Origin: Flavobacterium sp. LC2016-12
GTDB taxonomy: Bacteria; Bacteroidota; Bacteroidia; Flavobacteriales; Flavobacteriaceae
Reading direction: 5' to 3'
Length of the DNA stretch: 64,000 nucleotides
Assembly: GCF_015351595.1 (NCBI RefSeq)
Contig: NZ_JADKPT010000002.1
Span: 462,524-526,523, forward strand
Shown here one piece after another: positions 49,643 through 59,540 of the stretch. Below the pieces are notes generated by a model that searched no databases, had not been told where the DNA came from, and saw only the letters and a program-made list of their open reading frames with translations. How positions within the stretch are numbered: position 1 is the stretch's first letter; each line of letters begins with the position of its first letter. Made by a program: the position numbers and the translations under genes.

Positions 49643-50419
49643 TTGAAAAATATTACTTTCGGTATTAGTTTCTTATTTACTCTTTTCTCATTTGCACAAG
49701 TATCAACAAATAAAGCGCACGACGCAATTGTTGAGGAATTTTTAACCAATTGTGCTCAAAAATATCATTATGGATTTGAAATGTCTGAGTGGCAAGCCTG
49801 TCTTGACCAAGGCTTGAAAAAAGACAGTACTGTTTCACGTTTATGGTTCAAATGTAAAAAATATGAAGTAGGAATGCAGTATCTGAATAAAGCGGTTTTC
49901 TACAATAAGCAGGAATGGCTACCTTATAGAGGCTTTATAAAATGCATATTTGCAAAGACTTATAAAGACGCCATTGTAGATTTGGAAGAATGTATAAAAT
50001 TGTATGGAAACGGATATAGAATGGATCATCCTTATAGTTTTTATATTGGAATTTGTTACCTGCAGTTGAATGAATATGAAAAGGCTGAAAAACTTTTTGA
50101 TGATTATGTCACAGATATTTACAAAAACAGACAGCAATTAGAGCATCCCACTGCGTATTTTTATCAAGCAATCGCTAAGTATGAATTGAAAAAATGGGAT
50201 GAGGCAATTGCAATTTTTGATAAAGCACTCAAAATCTATCCGGAATTTTCGGATGCAAAATATTATAAAGCAATTTGCTTGTTTAAACTAGGAAAGTCAA
50301 AAGAAGAAGTTAATACTTTGATAGGTAGTGCCAAAGAAGATGCTGCAAAAGGATTTTCGATTAATGAAGATAATACGATTTATGAGACGTATCCGTATCA
50401 GAAAAAGTTTATTAAATAA
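49643..50419 (+). CDS. Secreted tetratricopeptide repeat protein
   Basis: 258 residues. The start is a TTG at 49643: only this start gives the signal peptide KNITFGISFLFTLFSFAQ, and no ATG is in frame upstream. About four to five TPR helix pairs follow, for example VSRLWFKCKKYEVGMQYLNKA, YSFYIGICYLQLNEYEKAEK and TAYFYQAIAKYELKKWDEAI with DKALKIYPEFSDAKYYKA. TPR proteins mediate protein contacts, here in the periplasm or at the surface. It is 21 bases after the lycopene-cyclase-like gene and likely cotranscribed. Confidence 0.85.
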   Translation: MKNITFGISFLFTLFSFAQVSTNKAHDAIVEEFLTNCAQKYHYGFEMSEWQACLDQGLKKDSTVSRLWFKCKKYEVGMQYLNKAVFYNKQEWLPYRGFIKCIFAKTYKDAIVDLEECIKLYGNGYRMDHPYSFYIGICYLQLNEYEKAEKLFDDYVTDIYKNRQQLEHPTAYFYQAIAKYELKKWDEAIAIFDKALKIYPEFSDAKYYKAICLFKLGKSKEEVNTLIGSAKEDAAKGFSINEDNTIYETYPYQKKFIK

Positions 50420-50590
50420 GCTATATAAATAGGGTGTTTTTAAGTCACATTTTGACTTTAGACTTTATGACTTTACAACTTTCGACTAAACCCAATCGAA
50501 CTATAACAAAACTTTATACTTCAAATTAAGTAGTTGCGCTTAAACTTTGTAACTTTGCAAAATCAAAAGTAAAATTTAAAAATAAACAAT

Positions 50591-51001
50591 ATGTATCCAG
50601 AAGAAATGGTAAAACCAATGCAAGCTGAATTGACTGCTGCAGGTTTTCAAGATTTACATAGTGCTGACGCTGTAGATAATGCTATCAAAGCTGAAGGTAC
50701 CACTTTAGTTGTTGTAAACTCTGTTTGTGGTTGTGCTGCTAGAAATGCACGTCCGGGAGCAAAAATGAGTTTAGAAGGTGCTAAAAAACCAGATCACTTA
50801 ATTACAGTTTTCGCAGGTGTTGACAAAGAAGCGGTTGATGCTGCAAGACAACATATGTTTCCTTTTCCTCCATCATCGCCTTCTATGGCTTTGTTCAAAA
50901 ACGGAGAATTGGTTCACATGTTAGAGCGTCACCACATCGAAGGTCGTCCAGCTGAATTAATCGCTGAGAATTTGCAAGATGCGTTTAACGAATTCTGCTA
51001 A
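50591..51001 (+). CDS. BrxA/BrxB family bacilliredoxin
   Basis: 136 residues, the usual length. The catalytic CGC motif is Cys46-Gly-Cys48 in VNSVCGCAARNARPG, followed by DHLITVFAGVDKEAVDAARQHMFPFPPSSPSMALF and a late LVHMLERHHIEGR. Bacilliredoxins remove bacillithiol from mixed disulphides; Bacteroidota homologues probably do the same with that or a related thiol. It stands alone, with a TAACTTTG box at 50550-50557 as possible -7 element and a bidirectional terminator after it. Confidence 0.93.
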   Translation: MYPEEMVKPMQAELTAAGFQDLHSADAVDNAIKAEGTTLVVVNSVCGCAARNARPGAKMSLEGAKKPDHLITVFAGVDKEAVDAARQHMFPFPPSSPSMALFKNGELVHMLERHHIEGRPAELIAENLQDAFNEFC

Positions 51002-51003
51002 TT

Positions 51004-51133
51004 AAGGTTCAAAGAAACAAAGGTACAGAGGTACAAAGGTTAAAAACAAAAAGCACTATTTTTATAGTGCTTTTTGTTTTTAATATCAGTTATAAAACCT
51101 TTGTACCTCTGCAACTCTGAACCTTTGTACCTT
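51004..51133. repeat. Large imperfect inverted repeat of TTTG words
   Basis: AAGGTTCAAAGAAACAAAGG and following bases (from 51004) pair with the complementary text ending ACCTTTGTACCTT (to 51133), around the terminator at 51047-51076. The CAAAGGTACAGAGGTAC / GTACCTCTGCAACTCTG words recur in other spacers. It lies between convergent genes. Confidence 0.7.
51047..51076. terminator. Bidirectional terminator
   Basis: CAAAAAGCACTAT (51047-51059) is exactly inverted at 51064-51076 around a 4-base loop. A- and T-tracts permit termination for both the bacilliredoxin gene and the convergent efflux operon. Confidence 0.88.
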
Positions 51134-51136
51134 AAT

Positions 51137-52504
51137 TTAATTCCATCCCCCACCTAAAGCTCTGTAAAGCTGAATCATAGAAGCCAATTGGCTTTGGGTT
51201 AAGTCTGAAAGACTTAATTCGGCGTCAAAGAGAGAGCGTTGTACTTCAAGAACTTCAAGATAAGAAACATAACCGTTGTAATATCTGGCTTCAGATAATT
51301 CTAAATTTTTTCTTGCGGCAATAACTTGTCTGTCTCTTGCAGCCCATTCGTCTTTATAGGTTTTTACATTTTGCAACGATTGTTCAACTTCAGAAAGGGC
51401 AATGATACAGGTTTTTTGGTAGGAGAGTCTCGATTCTTCGGCAATTTGTCTGTAGATCTCTACTCTTCTTTTGTTTTTTCCAAAATTAAAAATAGGTCCG
51501 GCTACGGAAGCACTTGCATTTTGCAAATAAGAAGAACCGTTAAATAAATTGCTTACATCCTGACTTGCAAATCCTGCAAGTGCTGCGATATTGAATGAAG
51601 GGAAACGCATTGCCTGCGCTACGCCAATTCTTTCGTTGGAAGCCATATAATACATTTCAGCCTGTCTAACATCTGGTCGGTTTCTTAATAGAATAGAAGG
51701 GATCGAAACGGGTATGTTATTGGCTACCTCAAGTTCAGTAACGGTTTTTCCGCGTTCTATAGGACCCGGTACCTGTCCTGTCAGTATTGAAATTGTATTT
51801 TCTCTAATAGTTATCTGTCTTTGAATGGATGGCAAAACTGCTTCAGCAATCGCAACTTGTTGTGCTATTTGCATTTTATCTACTTCAGAAACATAACCAG
51901 CCTTGAATCTTGAATCGATGATATCAAATGCTTTTCTTCTGGTTTCGAGAGTTTTGTTTGTGATAATCAGTTGATTATCAAAATTCCGAAGTTCAAAATA
52001 AGCAGTGGCAATATCGCTTACCAGATTAGAAAGAATTACTTTTCGTCCTTCTTCGCTGGCGATTAATTCATCCTGAACGGCTCTGTTTTCATGTCGAACT
52101 TTTCCCCAGAAATCCAATTCCCAGGATAAAGTAGCTGAAGCATTTGAAGGCATAAAAGCTTTTTCATTGCTGTTTACTGTTGCGCTGTATCCAACTGAAG
52201 GCAGGAAGTCGGCTTTTGAATACCCTAATTCTGCTCTCGTTTGTTCAATGCGGGCCATGGCAATTCTCAGATCGTAGTTATTTTGTAAACCTTTATTGAT
52301 GAGTCCCTTTAAAACATCATCATTAAAAAGATCAAACCATTTTACGTTAACTACAGAAGCAAGCGTATCAGCATATCCAGGTCCGTAACGGAAATTAGCC
52401 GCTTGAGGGTCTTCTGGCTTTTGATATTTTGGTCCTACGAGACAAGCTGTAGGCAATACTGCCAGAGTAAGAATAACGATTACTATTTTTACTTTATTCA
52501 TCAT
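51137..52504 (-). CDS. RND efflux outer membrane factor (OprM/NodT type)
   Basis: 455 residues. A lipoprotein signal (LTLAVLPTACLVGPKYQKP) is typical of the OprM group. Two OEP repeats follow: RNFDNQLIITNKTLETRRKAFDI with GYVSEVDKMQIAQQ in the first and YNGYVSYLEVLEVQRSLFDAELSL in the second. The RNRPDVRQAEMYYMASN-like RNRPDVRQAE motif is diagnostic. It forms the outer membrane channel of the efflux pump. Its start overlaps the permease gene end by 11 bases; an alternative ATG one codon later would reduce this to 8. Confidence 0.95.
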   Translation of the reverse strand: MMNKVKIVIVILTLAVLPTACLVGPKYQKPEDPQAANFRYGPGYADTLASVVNVKWFDLFNDDVLKGLINKGLQNNYDLRIAMARIEQTRAELGYSKADFLPSVGYSATVNSNEKAFMPSNASATLSWELDFWGKVRHENRAVQDELIASEEGRKVILSNLVSDIATAYFELRNFDNQLIITNKTLETRRKAFDIIDSRFKAGYVSEVDKMQIAQQVAIAEAVLPSIQRQITIRENTISILTGQVPGPIERGKTVTELEVANNIPVSIPSILLRNRPDVRQAEMYYMASNERIGVAQAMRFPSFNIAALAGFASQDVSNLFNGSSYLQNASASVAGPIFNFGKNKRRVEIYRQIAEESRLSYQKTCIIALSEVEQSLQNVKTYKDEWAARDRQVIAARKNLELSEARYYNGYVSYLEVLEVQRSLFDAELSLSDLTQSQLASMIQLYRALGGGWN

Positions 52505-55500
52505 GATCTGTAGTTTTTGAATCCGTACTAATTTCAGTTGCTACAACCTCATCTTTCTTTTTTCCGATATTTTCAATCATAACAAACAATCCCGGAACAA
52601 TCAATACTCCAAGAACTGTGGCAATCAACATTCCGCTAAATACGGCCATTCCCATTACGATACGCGCCTGTGAACCGGCACCAGTCGCAGTTAGCAACGG
52701 TACAACTCCAAGAATAAAAGCAAAAGCCGTCATTAAGATTGGTCTGAAACGAAGTTTAGCCGCAGTCATAGACGCTTCATAGAGTGGTGTTCCTTTTTCA
52801 TATTCTTCTTTGGCAAATTCCACAATCAAAATGGCATTTTTCGCGACCAATCCAATTAACAGAACCAGACCAATTTGTGCAAATACATTGTTAACGTAGG
52901 CATCACTTCCTAATCTTGCGAGGAACAATCCTAAAAAGGCTCCGAAAACCGCAAATGGTGCACCAAGTAATACGCTGAAAGGTAATTTCCAGCTTTCGTA
53001 TTGTGCGGCAAGAATTAGGAATACAAAGACCAATGCCATTAAGAATACAGTTCCTCCTCCCGGAGAATGTTTTTCCTGATACGAAAGGTTGATGTAATCG
53101 TAACTCATATCTGCCGGAAGTGTTGCTTTTGCTACTTCTTCCAAAGCATCTAGTGCCTGCGCACTACTATAACCTTCGTTTGGAGCTCCTCCAATTTCTG
53201 CCGATCGGAATAAATTAAGACGATTTGTAAAATCAGGACCCGAGACTTTTGTTGCAGTTACCAAAGTAGATATTGGCAACATATCGCCTTTATCATTTTT
53301 TACATAAATCAGATTCAGATTTTCCGGTTTTACTCGATCTATGGCTTCTCCCTGTAAGTATACTTTGTACTGACGTCCAAAGCGGTTGAAATCGTTCACA
53401 TAAGTTCCTCCCAAAAAGGTACCTAATACTTCTGTTACTTTCGAAACAGGCACACCCAGTTTCATGGCTTTGTCGTTATCAATTTCCAATTTAACCTGAG
53501 GTGTTCCGGCGTTATAAGTCGTATAAATCCTTTTTATTTCTGGACGTTTTTGTGCTTCAGCAAGGAAGAGCTGCGTTTGCTGCGCGAGATATTGCGGAGT
53601 ATTCCCGCCTCTATCCTGCAACATCAAACTAAACCCAGCCGATGCTCCAAGTCCCTGAATCGCAGGCGGACCAAACGCCATTACGGTTGCATTAGTAATT
53701 TGTCTGGCAAATTGACCGTTGATTTTATCGGCTATTTGTTTCGCTGTCATTGTTCTTTCATCCCAAGGTTTAAGTGAAATAAAGATGAAAGCGTTTGCAG
53801 GTAAATAAGAACTGGTTAATAAACTATATCCATTAATGGTGGTGTAACAGTCCAGTGTTTCTTCTTTTGATAAAATCGACTCAATTTTTCTGGTAACTTC
53901 ATCAGTTCTTTGTAAAGATGAAGCAGGAGGTGCGTTAACATTTACCAATACATATCCCTGATCTTCTTCAGGAATAAATCCTGCCGGCACTTTCTTGCCT
54001 AAGAATACGACTGCGACCAAAACGACAGCAAGCAAAACAATAATACGTATGGCTTTTTTAGCAAAGAATGTTGCTCCTTTGATATATCTGCCTGTGACAT
54101 TTTCGAAAATTCTATTAAATCCTGTAAAAAATTTAGCAAGCCATCCAGTTTGTTCTGCTACAGGCTTTGTGGGTTTTAACAACATTGCACAGAGCGCGGG
54201 ACTTAAGGATAGGGCACTAAAAGCAGAGAAGGCGACCGAGACGGCAATCGTTATGGCAAATTGTTGGTAAAATCGGCCAGTGATTCCAGGTGTCATTGCT
54301 ACAGGAACGAATACTGCAATCAAAATAAGTGCGATTGCAATTACAGGTCCTGACACTTCTCGCATCGCTTGTATAGTGGCATCCTTTGGAGATTTTCCGT
54401 GTTCAATGTGATGTACAACAGCTTCCACAACAACAATAGCATCATCGACGACAATACCAATTGCTAATACTAATCCTAATAACGAAAGTGTGTTGATGGA
54501 AAATCCTAATAATGGAAAAACGGCAATTGTCCCAATTAATGAAACCGGAACCGTTATCAGTGGAATTAATGTCGCACGCCAGTTTTGAAGAAAGATAAAA
54601 ACCACAAGTATAACTAAAACAATAGCTTCAACAAGAGTATGAAGAATGTCTTCAACACCCGCTGTAATTGCTGTTGTAGTATCCAGTGAAACCTGATATT
54701 CAACATTGGAAGGGAATCTTTTAGAGATCTCGTCCATAGTTGCTTTAGCTTTTGCAGCTACTTCTAAAGCATTACTTCCAGGCATTTGGAATATTCCGAT
54801 TGCCGCGCTGGGTTTGCCATTTCTGCGTGAAGTCGAACTATAATTTTCAGTACCCAATTCAATTCTTGCTATATCACTAAGAAGTACTTTTGATCCGTCT
54901 TCTTTGCTTTTTACTATAATTTCTGAGAATTGTTTTTGAGTTACCAATCGATCCTGAAGTGTTACGCTATAGGTAAAATCTGTTCCCATCGGAGCAGGTT
55001 CAGCACCAAATTTTCCTCCAGGTGTAATCATGTTCTGATCATTCAATGCCTTTTTGATTTCATCGACCGTGATTCCGAGACTGCTCATTTTCCCAGGCTG
55101 AAGCCATATTCTCATCGAATATTCACTTCCTGCAAAAAGGATACAATCTCCAACACCTTTTATTCTGGCAAGAGCGTCAATAACGTTGATGTAGGCATAG
55201 TTGTTTAGAAAAACGCCATCGTATTTAGGATCAGTTGAGGTAAGCGTAAAAATCATCATCGGAAATGATAAAGATTTTTTAATCGAAACCCCTTGTTGTT
55301 TAACACTCTGAGGTAAAAAAGGTTCTGCTTGTTTTTCTTTATTCTGCGTAAGCATGTTGGCATTATCCAAATCAGTTCCTACATCAAAAGTTACTTCGAC
55401 AGTCAGCGCTCCGTCTGAAGTATTGATGGATTTCATGTATAGCATGTTTTCTACACCATTTACTTTCTGTTCGATTGGTGTGGCTACAGCTTGTTCTACA

Positions 55501-55667
55501 TTTATGGCATTTGCTCCTGTAAATGAAGTAGTGATTTTTACTAAAGGTGGAACAATATCAGGATATTGAGCGACAGGCGTTTTCTGTAAAGCCAGTAATC
55601 CAAGTATAATAATAATGATACTGATTACCATGGCAACAATTGGTCTTCTAACGAAAAATTCTCCCAT
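52494..55667 (-). CDS. HAE1-type RND efflux permease
   Basis: 1057 residues with twelve transmembrane helices, as in AcrB. The N-terminal FFVRRPIVAMVISIIIIILG and the proton-relay Asp pair in LGLVLAIGIVVDDAIVVVEAV are clear, as are the repeats GLVAKNAILIVEFA and VFVFIFLQNWRATL-like segments. It expels hydrophobic drugs or bile-like compounds using the proton gradient. It sits between the adaptor (34 bases upstream) and outer membrane gene, forming a complete tripartite operon. No regulator gene is adjacent. Confidence 0.96.
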   Translation of the reverse strand: MGEFFVRRPIVAMVISIIIIILGLLALQKTPVAQYPDIVPPLVKITTSFTGANAINVEQAVATPIEQKVNGVENMLYMKSINTSDGALTVEVTFDVGTDLDNANMLTQNKEKQAEPFLPQSVKQQGVSIKKSLSFPMMIFTLTSTDPKYDGVFLNNYAYINVIDALARIKGVGDCILFAGSEYSMRIWLQPGKMSSLGITVDEIKKALNDQNMITPGGKFGAEPAPMGTDFTYSVTLQDRLVTQKQFSEIIVKSKEDGSKVLLSDIARIELGTENYSSTSRRNGKPSAAIGIFQMPGSNALEVAAKAKATMDEISKRFPSNVEYQVSLDTTTAITAGVEDILHTLVEAIVLVILVVFIFLQNWRATLIPLITVPVSLIGTIAVFPLLGFSINTLSLLGLVLAIGIVVDDAIVVVEAVVHHIEHGKSPKDATIQAMREVSGPVIAIALILIAVFVPVAMTPGITGRFYQQFAITIAVSVAFSAFSALSLSPALCAMLLKPTKPVAEQTGWLAKFFTGFNRIFENVTGRYIKGATFFAKKAIRIIVLLAVVLVAVVFLGKKVPAGFIPEEDQGYVLVNVNAPPASSLQRTDEVTRKIESILSKEETLDCYTTINGYSLLTSSYLPANAFIFISLKPWDERTMTAKQIADKINGQFARQITNATVMAFGPPAIQGLGASAGFSLMLQDRGGNTPQYLAQQTQLFLAEAQKRPEIKRIYTTYNAGTPQVKLEIDNDKAMKLGVPVSKVTEVLGTFLGGTYVNDFNRFGRQYKVYLQGEAIDRVKPENLNLIYVKNDKGDMLPISTLVTATKVSGPDFTNRLNLFRSAEIGGAPNEGYSSAQALDALEEVAKATLPADMSYDYINLSYQEKHSPGGGTVFLMALVFVFLILAAQYESWKLPFSVLLGAPFAVFGAFLGLFLARLGSDAYVNNVFAQIGLVLLIGLVAKNAILIVEFAKEEYEKGTPLYEASMTAAKLRFRPILMTAFAFILGVVPLLTATGAGSQARIVMGMAVFSGMLIATVLGVLIVPGLFVMIENIGKKKDEVVATEISTDSKTTDHDE

Positions 55668-55701
55668 AATGATGTTTGTAAATTATTAAGTTAGCACAGA
55701 A

Positions 55702-56841
55702 TTATTTAACTGCTTGTCCTTGCCCTGGAGTCCATTCTTTAATTTGCGGCGTTACAACGTTGCCACTTTTTAATTGAGAAGTTCCTCCAAGCGCAATTTT
55801 GTCATTGGCTGTTAGTCCATCAGTAACGATGTAAGAGTCTTTGAACGCCGGACCCAGTTGTATGGCTTTCATTTCCACTTTATTGTCTTTTCCTAATACA
55901 TACACTTGTGTAATCCCCTGCATTTCAATAACAGAGCGTTGAGGTATAAGCAATGCATCTTTGCGGACATCAGTTACAATAAGAACTTTTACATATTGAC
56001 CAGGTCGAATTAATTGTTGTGGGTTGGCAAATGCAGCCTCAAAAGTTACAGCACCGGTGGCGGGATCAATTTGTCTGTCAGCAAAACTAACTTTCCCTTT
56101 TTCAGGGTAAATTGAACCATCTGAAAGTAGGATCGAAATAGTTTTTGAGGCATTTTTTAAATCAGAATCTTTCTTTGATATTTCTTTAAAAATGCGCAAG
56201 AATTCCTGTTCACTTATAGTAAAGCGAACTCTTACATCACCTAAATCTGAAACGGTATTTAAAACAGATGCAGGGCCTGGACGGACATAATCGCCAACTC
56301 TGACTTTTGAGATTCCGATTAATCCGGAAATCGGAGAAACAATGTTACTATATCCTAACTCTATTTTTGAATTTTTTAAATTAGCTGATGCGGCTTTAAT
56401 AGCGGCTTGAGAAGCATTATAAGCAGATCGGGCGGCTATCAATTCTCTTTGGCTGATAGCATTCATTTTAGCTAATGGTTGCATCATTTCGTAATCCGAT
56501 TTGGTTTTGGCCAAGCGGGCTTGCATCTCGGCTAGTTGGCCTTCTGCTTCACTAACCTTAGTCTGAAATGGTAATGGATCAATTGTGTATAATACTTGAC
56601 CTTTGGTTACTAAACCACCCTCTTTGAAGTTAAGACTCAAAATAACGCCATCAACTCGCGGATTAATTTGAATATCAGATTGTCCAAAAGTCTGACCAGT
56701 AAATTCGGATTCAAGATTTACATCTTGTTGCAGCACTTTTACGATTTGAATTTCGAGAGGCTTGGGCGCTGGTGGAGTTTCTTTTTTACAGGATAATAAT
56801 AAAAAAAGTAAGAAAATTGCTGGAGAGTAAATTCTGTTCAT
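55702..56841 (-). CDS. RND efflux periplasmic adaptor
   Basis: 379 residues with a lipoprotein signal (AIFLLFLLLSCKKETP). The lipoyl/barrel-sandwich domain is VDGVILSLNFKEGGLVTKGQVLYTID, followed by the alpha-helical hairpin (KVSEAEGQLAEMQARLAK and onward), the beta-barrel segment SPISGLIGISKVRVGDYVRPG and the ending ALGGTSQLKSGNVV. It links permease and outer membrane channel. It is the first gene of the three-gene efflux operon; no clear promoter box was found in the AT-rich 250-base region ahead of it. Confidence 0.95.
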   Translation of the reverse strand: MNRIYSPAIFLLFLLLSCKKETPPAPKPLEIQIVKVLQQDVNLESEFTGQTFGQSDIQINPRVDGVILSLNFKEGGLVTKGQVLYTIDPLPFQTKVSEAEGQLAEMQARLAKTKSDYEMMQPLAKMNAISQRELIAARSAYNASQAAIKAASANLKNSKIELGYSNIVSPISGLIGISKVRVGDYVRPGPASVLNTVSDLGDVRVRFTISEQEFLRIFKEISKKDSDLKNASKTISILLSDGSIYPEKGKVSFADRQIDPATGAVTFEAAFANPQQLIRPGQYVKVLIVTDVRKDALLIPQRSVIEMQGITQVYVLGKDNKVEMKAIQLGPAFKDSYIVTDGLTANDKIALGGTSQLKSGNVVTPQIKEWTPGQGQAVK

Positions 56842-57089
56842 TTTTAATTTTTTATTAAATTTTATTAAAACTCAACTAACTAAAAACCAAATAATTCATT
56901 AGCTAAGTTAACATTTTTTTATTAAGATTTGAAATATTATTTTTCATTCCCATTTTTTCTTAAATTTATATTTAATTGATATTCAATTGTTAATAAAATC
57001 GACTAAAAGCTGTAAAACATCGCCAAACTACACTTTTTGTAAGGATTTATTTTTTGATGTATCCATTTATAATTGTAAAAACTCCTATT

Positions 57090-58052
57090 ATGTCAAAAAA
57101 AAATAAAATAAAATCGAAGAATTTGAATAGTGAATCAAGCGATCTAAAAGCACTAAGCAAAAAAGAATTACTGCATAGAGCCAAGAAGTTTTCAGAACAA
57201 TATTGTGTAGGTGACGATAAAGATTTTACACTAAAAGGCAGGCCCACTTCTTATTTTGGCAATGAAGAAAAATCAGCAATTAAAGAAGCTTTGCAAATGG
57301 GGGTAAAAGCATTGGCAGCGATGCAGGATACTCTTTATGCTCAGGATAAATGGTCGGTTCTGCTTATTTTTCAGGCAATGGACGCCGCGGGAAAAGATGG
57401 CGCCATCAAACATGTTATGTCTGGTATAAATCCCCAGGGTTGTCAGGTATCTTCTTTCAAAGGCCCAAGCTCAGAAGAATTAGATCATGATTATTTATGG
57501 CGATGCCAAAAACACTTGCCAGAAAGAGGACGCATCGGAATTTTTAATCGTTCTTATTATGAAGAGGTTTTGGTAGTTCGCGTACATGAACAAATTTTAA
57601 AAGGACAAAAAATTCCTGAAAAATTAATTACTGAAGATGTTTGGGATGAACGCTTTCAAGATATCCGAAATTTTGAAAAATATCTAAACAGAAACGGAAC
57701 TGTTGTTATCAAGTTCTTTCTAAATGTTTCTAAAGAGGAGCAAAAAAGAAGATTTATTGAAAGAGTTGACAATCCTGATAAAAACTGGAAATTCAGCGCA
57801 GCCGATGCTAAAGAAAGAGGGTATTGGAATGATTATATGTTCGCTTATGAAGAATTAATCAAAAATACATCGACCAAAAAATCTCCGTGGTACGTTATTC
57901 CTGCCGACAATAAATATTACGCTAGAATCGCGATTGCTTCGGCAATTATTCATGCTTTAGATGAAATGGATTTAGAATATCCAAAAGTAAGCGAAGAAAA
58001 AATCGCCGAATTAAATGCGGTCAAACAAGCATTGCTCGATGAAAAAGATTAA
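57090..58052 (+). CDS. ppk2: Polyphosphate kinase 2 (PPK2 family)
   Basis: 320 residues from the ATG at 57090; starts at 57057 or 57054 would add only Phe/Ile-rich leader residues. The Walker A motif is MDAAGKDGA near residues 97-105, followed by CQVSSFKGPSSEELDHDYLWR, GRIGIFNRSYYEEVLVVRVH and the lid residues in FIERVDNPDKNWKFSAADAKER. It transfers phosphate between inorganic polyphosphate and nucleotides; class I to III cannot be settled by eye. It stands alone, divergent from the efflux operon. Confidence 0.92.
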   Translation: MSKKNKIKSKNLNSESSDLKALSKKELLHRAKKFSEQYCVGDDKDFTLKGRPTSYFGNEEKSAIKEALQMGVKALAAMQDTLYAQDKWSVLLIFQAMDAAGKDGAIKHVMSGINPQGCQVSSFKGPSSEELDHDYLWRCQKHLPERGRIGIFNRSYYEEVLVVRVHEQILKGQKIPEKLITEDVWDERFQDIRNFEKYLNRNGTVVIKFFLNVSKEEQKRRFIERVDNPDKNWKFSAADAKERGYWNDYMFAYEELIKNTSTKKSPWYVIPADNKYYARIAIASAIIHALDEMDLEYPKVSEEKIAELNAVKQALLDEKD

Positions 58053-58181
58053 TGGAAAAAAATGGCAACTTTAGTCCTTCGCTTTAAAAAAAGCCTTAGT
58101 ACCCCAGACCCCTTGTAACTTAGAACCTTTTTCCCTACTTTTGCACCTCAAAAAAATTCTCAACTTAAATTAGTTTATAGC

Positions 58182-59540
58182 ATGCAACTGTACAACACTT
58201 TAAGCGCAGAAGAAAGAGCTATCATGATCGATGATGCAGGTAAACAACGTCTTACGTTGTCTTTCTATGCGTATGCCAAAATTCAGGATTCCAAAAAATT
58301 TCGTGATGATTTATTTTTAGCATGGAATAAGCTCGATGCTTTAGGCCGAATCTATGTCGCCACCGAAGGAATTAATGCTCAAATGAGTATTCCGGAAGAA
58401 AATTTGGAAGCTTTCAGAGCAACTCTTGAAGTGTATGATTTCATGAAAGGCATACGTTTGAACGAAGCTGTAGAACATGATGATCATTCCTTTTTAAAAT
58501 TGACCATTAAAGTCCGTGATAAAATCGTTGCTGACGGTTTGAACGATGAAACTTTTGATGTTACTAATATAGGCGTTCACTTGAAAGCCAAAGAATTCAA
58601 TGAAATTCTGGATGACCCAAATACGATTGTAGTTGATTTTAGAAATCACTACGAAAGTGAAGTAGGGCATTTTAAAGGAGCCATTACTCCAGATGTTGAA
58701 ACTTTCAGAGAGAGTTTACCAATCATAAACGAACAACTCCAAAATCACAAAGAAGATAAAAAACTGGTAATGTATTGCACCGGTGGAATTCGTTGTGAAA
58801 AAGCAAGTGCTTATTTCAAACACCAGGGCTTTAAAAATGTTTATCAGTTAGAAGGCGGAATTATTAATTACGCTAAACAAATTGAAGCTGAAGGTTTAGA
58901 AAGCAAATTCATCGGAAAAAACTTTGTATTTGATAATCGTCTTGGTGAAAGAATTACAGATGATATTATTTCGCAATGCCATCAATGTGGAAAACCTTGT
59001 GATAATCATACCAATTGTGAAAATGACGGTTGCCATTTGTTGTTCATTCAATGTGATGAATGCAAATCAGCAATGGAAAATTGTTGTTCTACAGAATGTC
59101 TTGAAATTATTCACATGCCTTTGGTTGATCAGGTAAGATTGAGAACGGGAAAACAGGTTGGAAATAAAGTTTTTAGAAAAGGAAAATCGGAAAATTTAAA
59201 ATTCAAACATTCAGGAGAATTAGCTGATACTGCTTTGGCTTCGACTGAAAAACCAGCCGATATTCGACAAAAAATAAAAGTGAAGAAAGTCCTACTTGGA
59301 AAAGCGGAGCATTATTACGTGAAAGCTCAGGTTGCACAATTTACTATTGAAAACCAAGAATTGCACCTTGGTGATAAAATTCTAATTTCTGGGCCAACTA
59401 CAGGTAATCAGGAATTGGTTTTAGAAAAAATGATTGTTGATGGAGCAGTTACTTCAACTGCTAAAATAGGTGATATCGTTACTTTTGAAGTTCCTTTCAG
59501 AATTAGATTGTCTGATAAAATATATAAGATTTTAGGATAA
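58182..59540 (+). CDS. trhO: tRNA uridine-34 hydroxylase TrhO with an extra C-terminal domain
   Basis: 452 residues, longer than the usual ~320-350. An N-terminal domain is followed by a rhodanese domain (about residues 120-220) with the active Cys199 in VMYCTGGIRCEKAS, then a Cys-rich zinc-binding region (residues 266-306, CHQCGKPC and CDECKSAMENCC). The final ~84 residues, from KKVLLGKAEHYYVKAQVAQF to SDKIYKIL, are homologous (about half identical by hand alignment) to the C-terminal domain of the TrhP gene next door. TrhO makes 5-hydroxyuridine at tRNA wobble U34 with oxygen. Confidence 0.92.
   Translation: MQLYNTLSAEERAIMIDDAGKQRLTLSFYAYAKIQDSKKFRDDLFLAWNKLDALGRIYVATEGINAQMSIPEENLEAFRATLEVYDFMKGIRLNEAVEHDDHSFLKLTIKVRDKIVADGLNDETFDVTNIGVHLKAKEFNEILDDPNTIVVDFRNHYESEVGHFKGAITPDVETFRESLPIINEQLQNHKEDKKLVMYCTGGIRCEKASAYFKHQGFKNVYQLEGGIINYAKQIEAEGLESKFIGKNFVFDNRLGERITDDIISQCHQCGKPCDNHTNCENDGCHLLFIQCDECKSAMENCCSTECLEIIHMPLVDQVRLRTGKQVGNKVFRKGKSENLKFKHSGELADTALASTEKPADIRQKIKVKKVLLGKAEHYYVKAQVAQFTIENQELHLGDKILISGPTTGNQELVLEKMIVDGAVTSTAKIGDIVTFEVPFRIRLSDKIYKILG

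Noticed and set aside
50420..50590. Possible small RNA upstream of the bacilliredoxin gene
   Set aside because: The region holds only short TTTG-type words and a candidate -7 box; no stable hairpin or conserved structure is visible.
53995..54270. 91-codon plus-strand open frame inside the RND permease
   Set aside because: Antisense to helices of the permease with no own domain, start context or neighbours.
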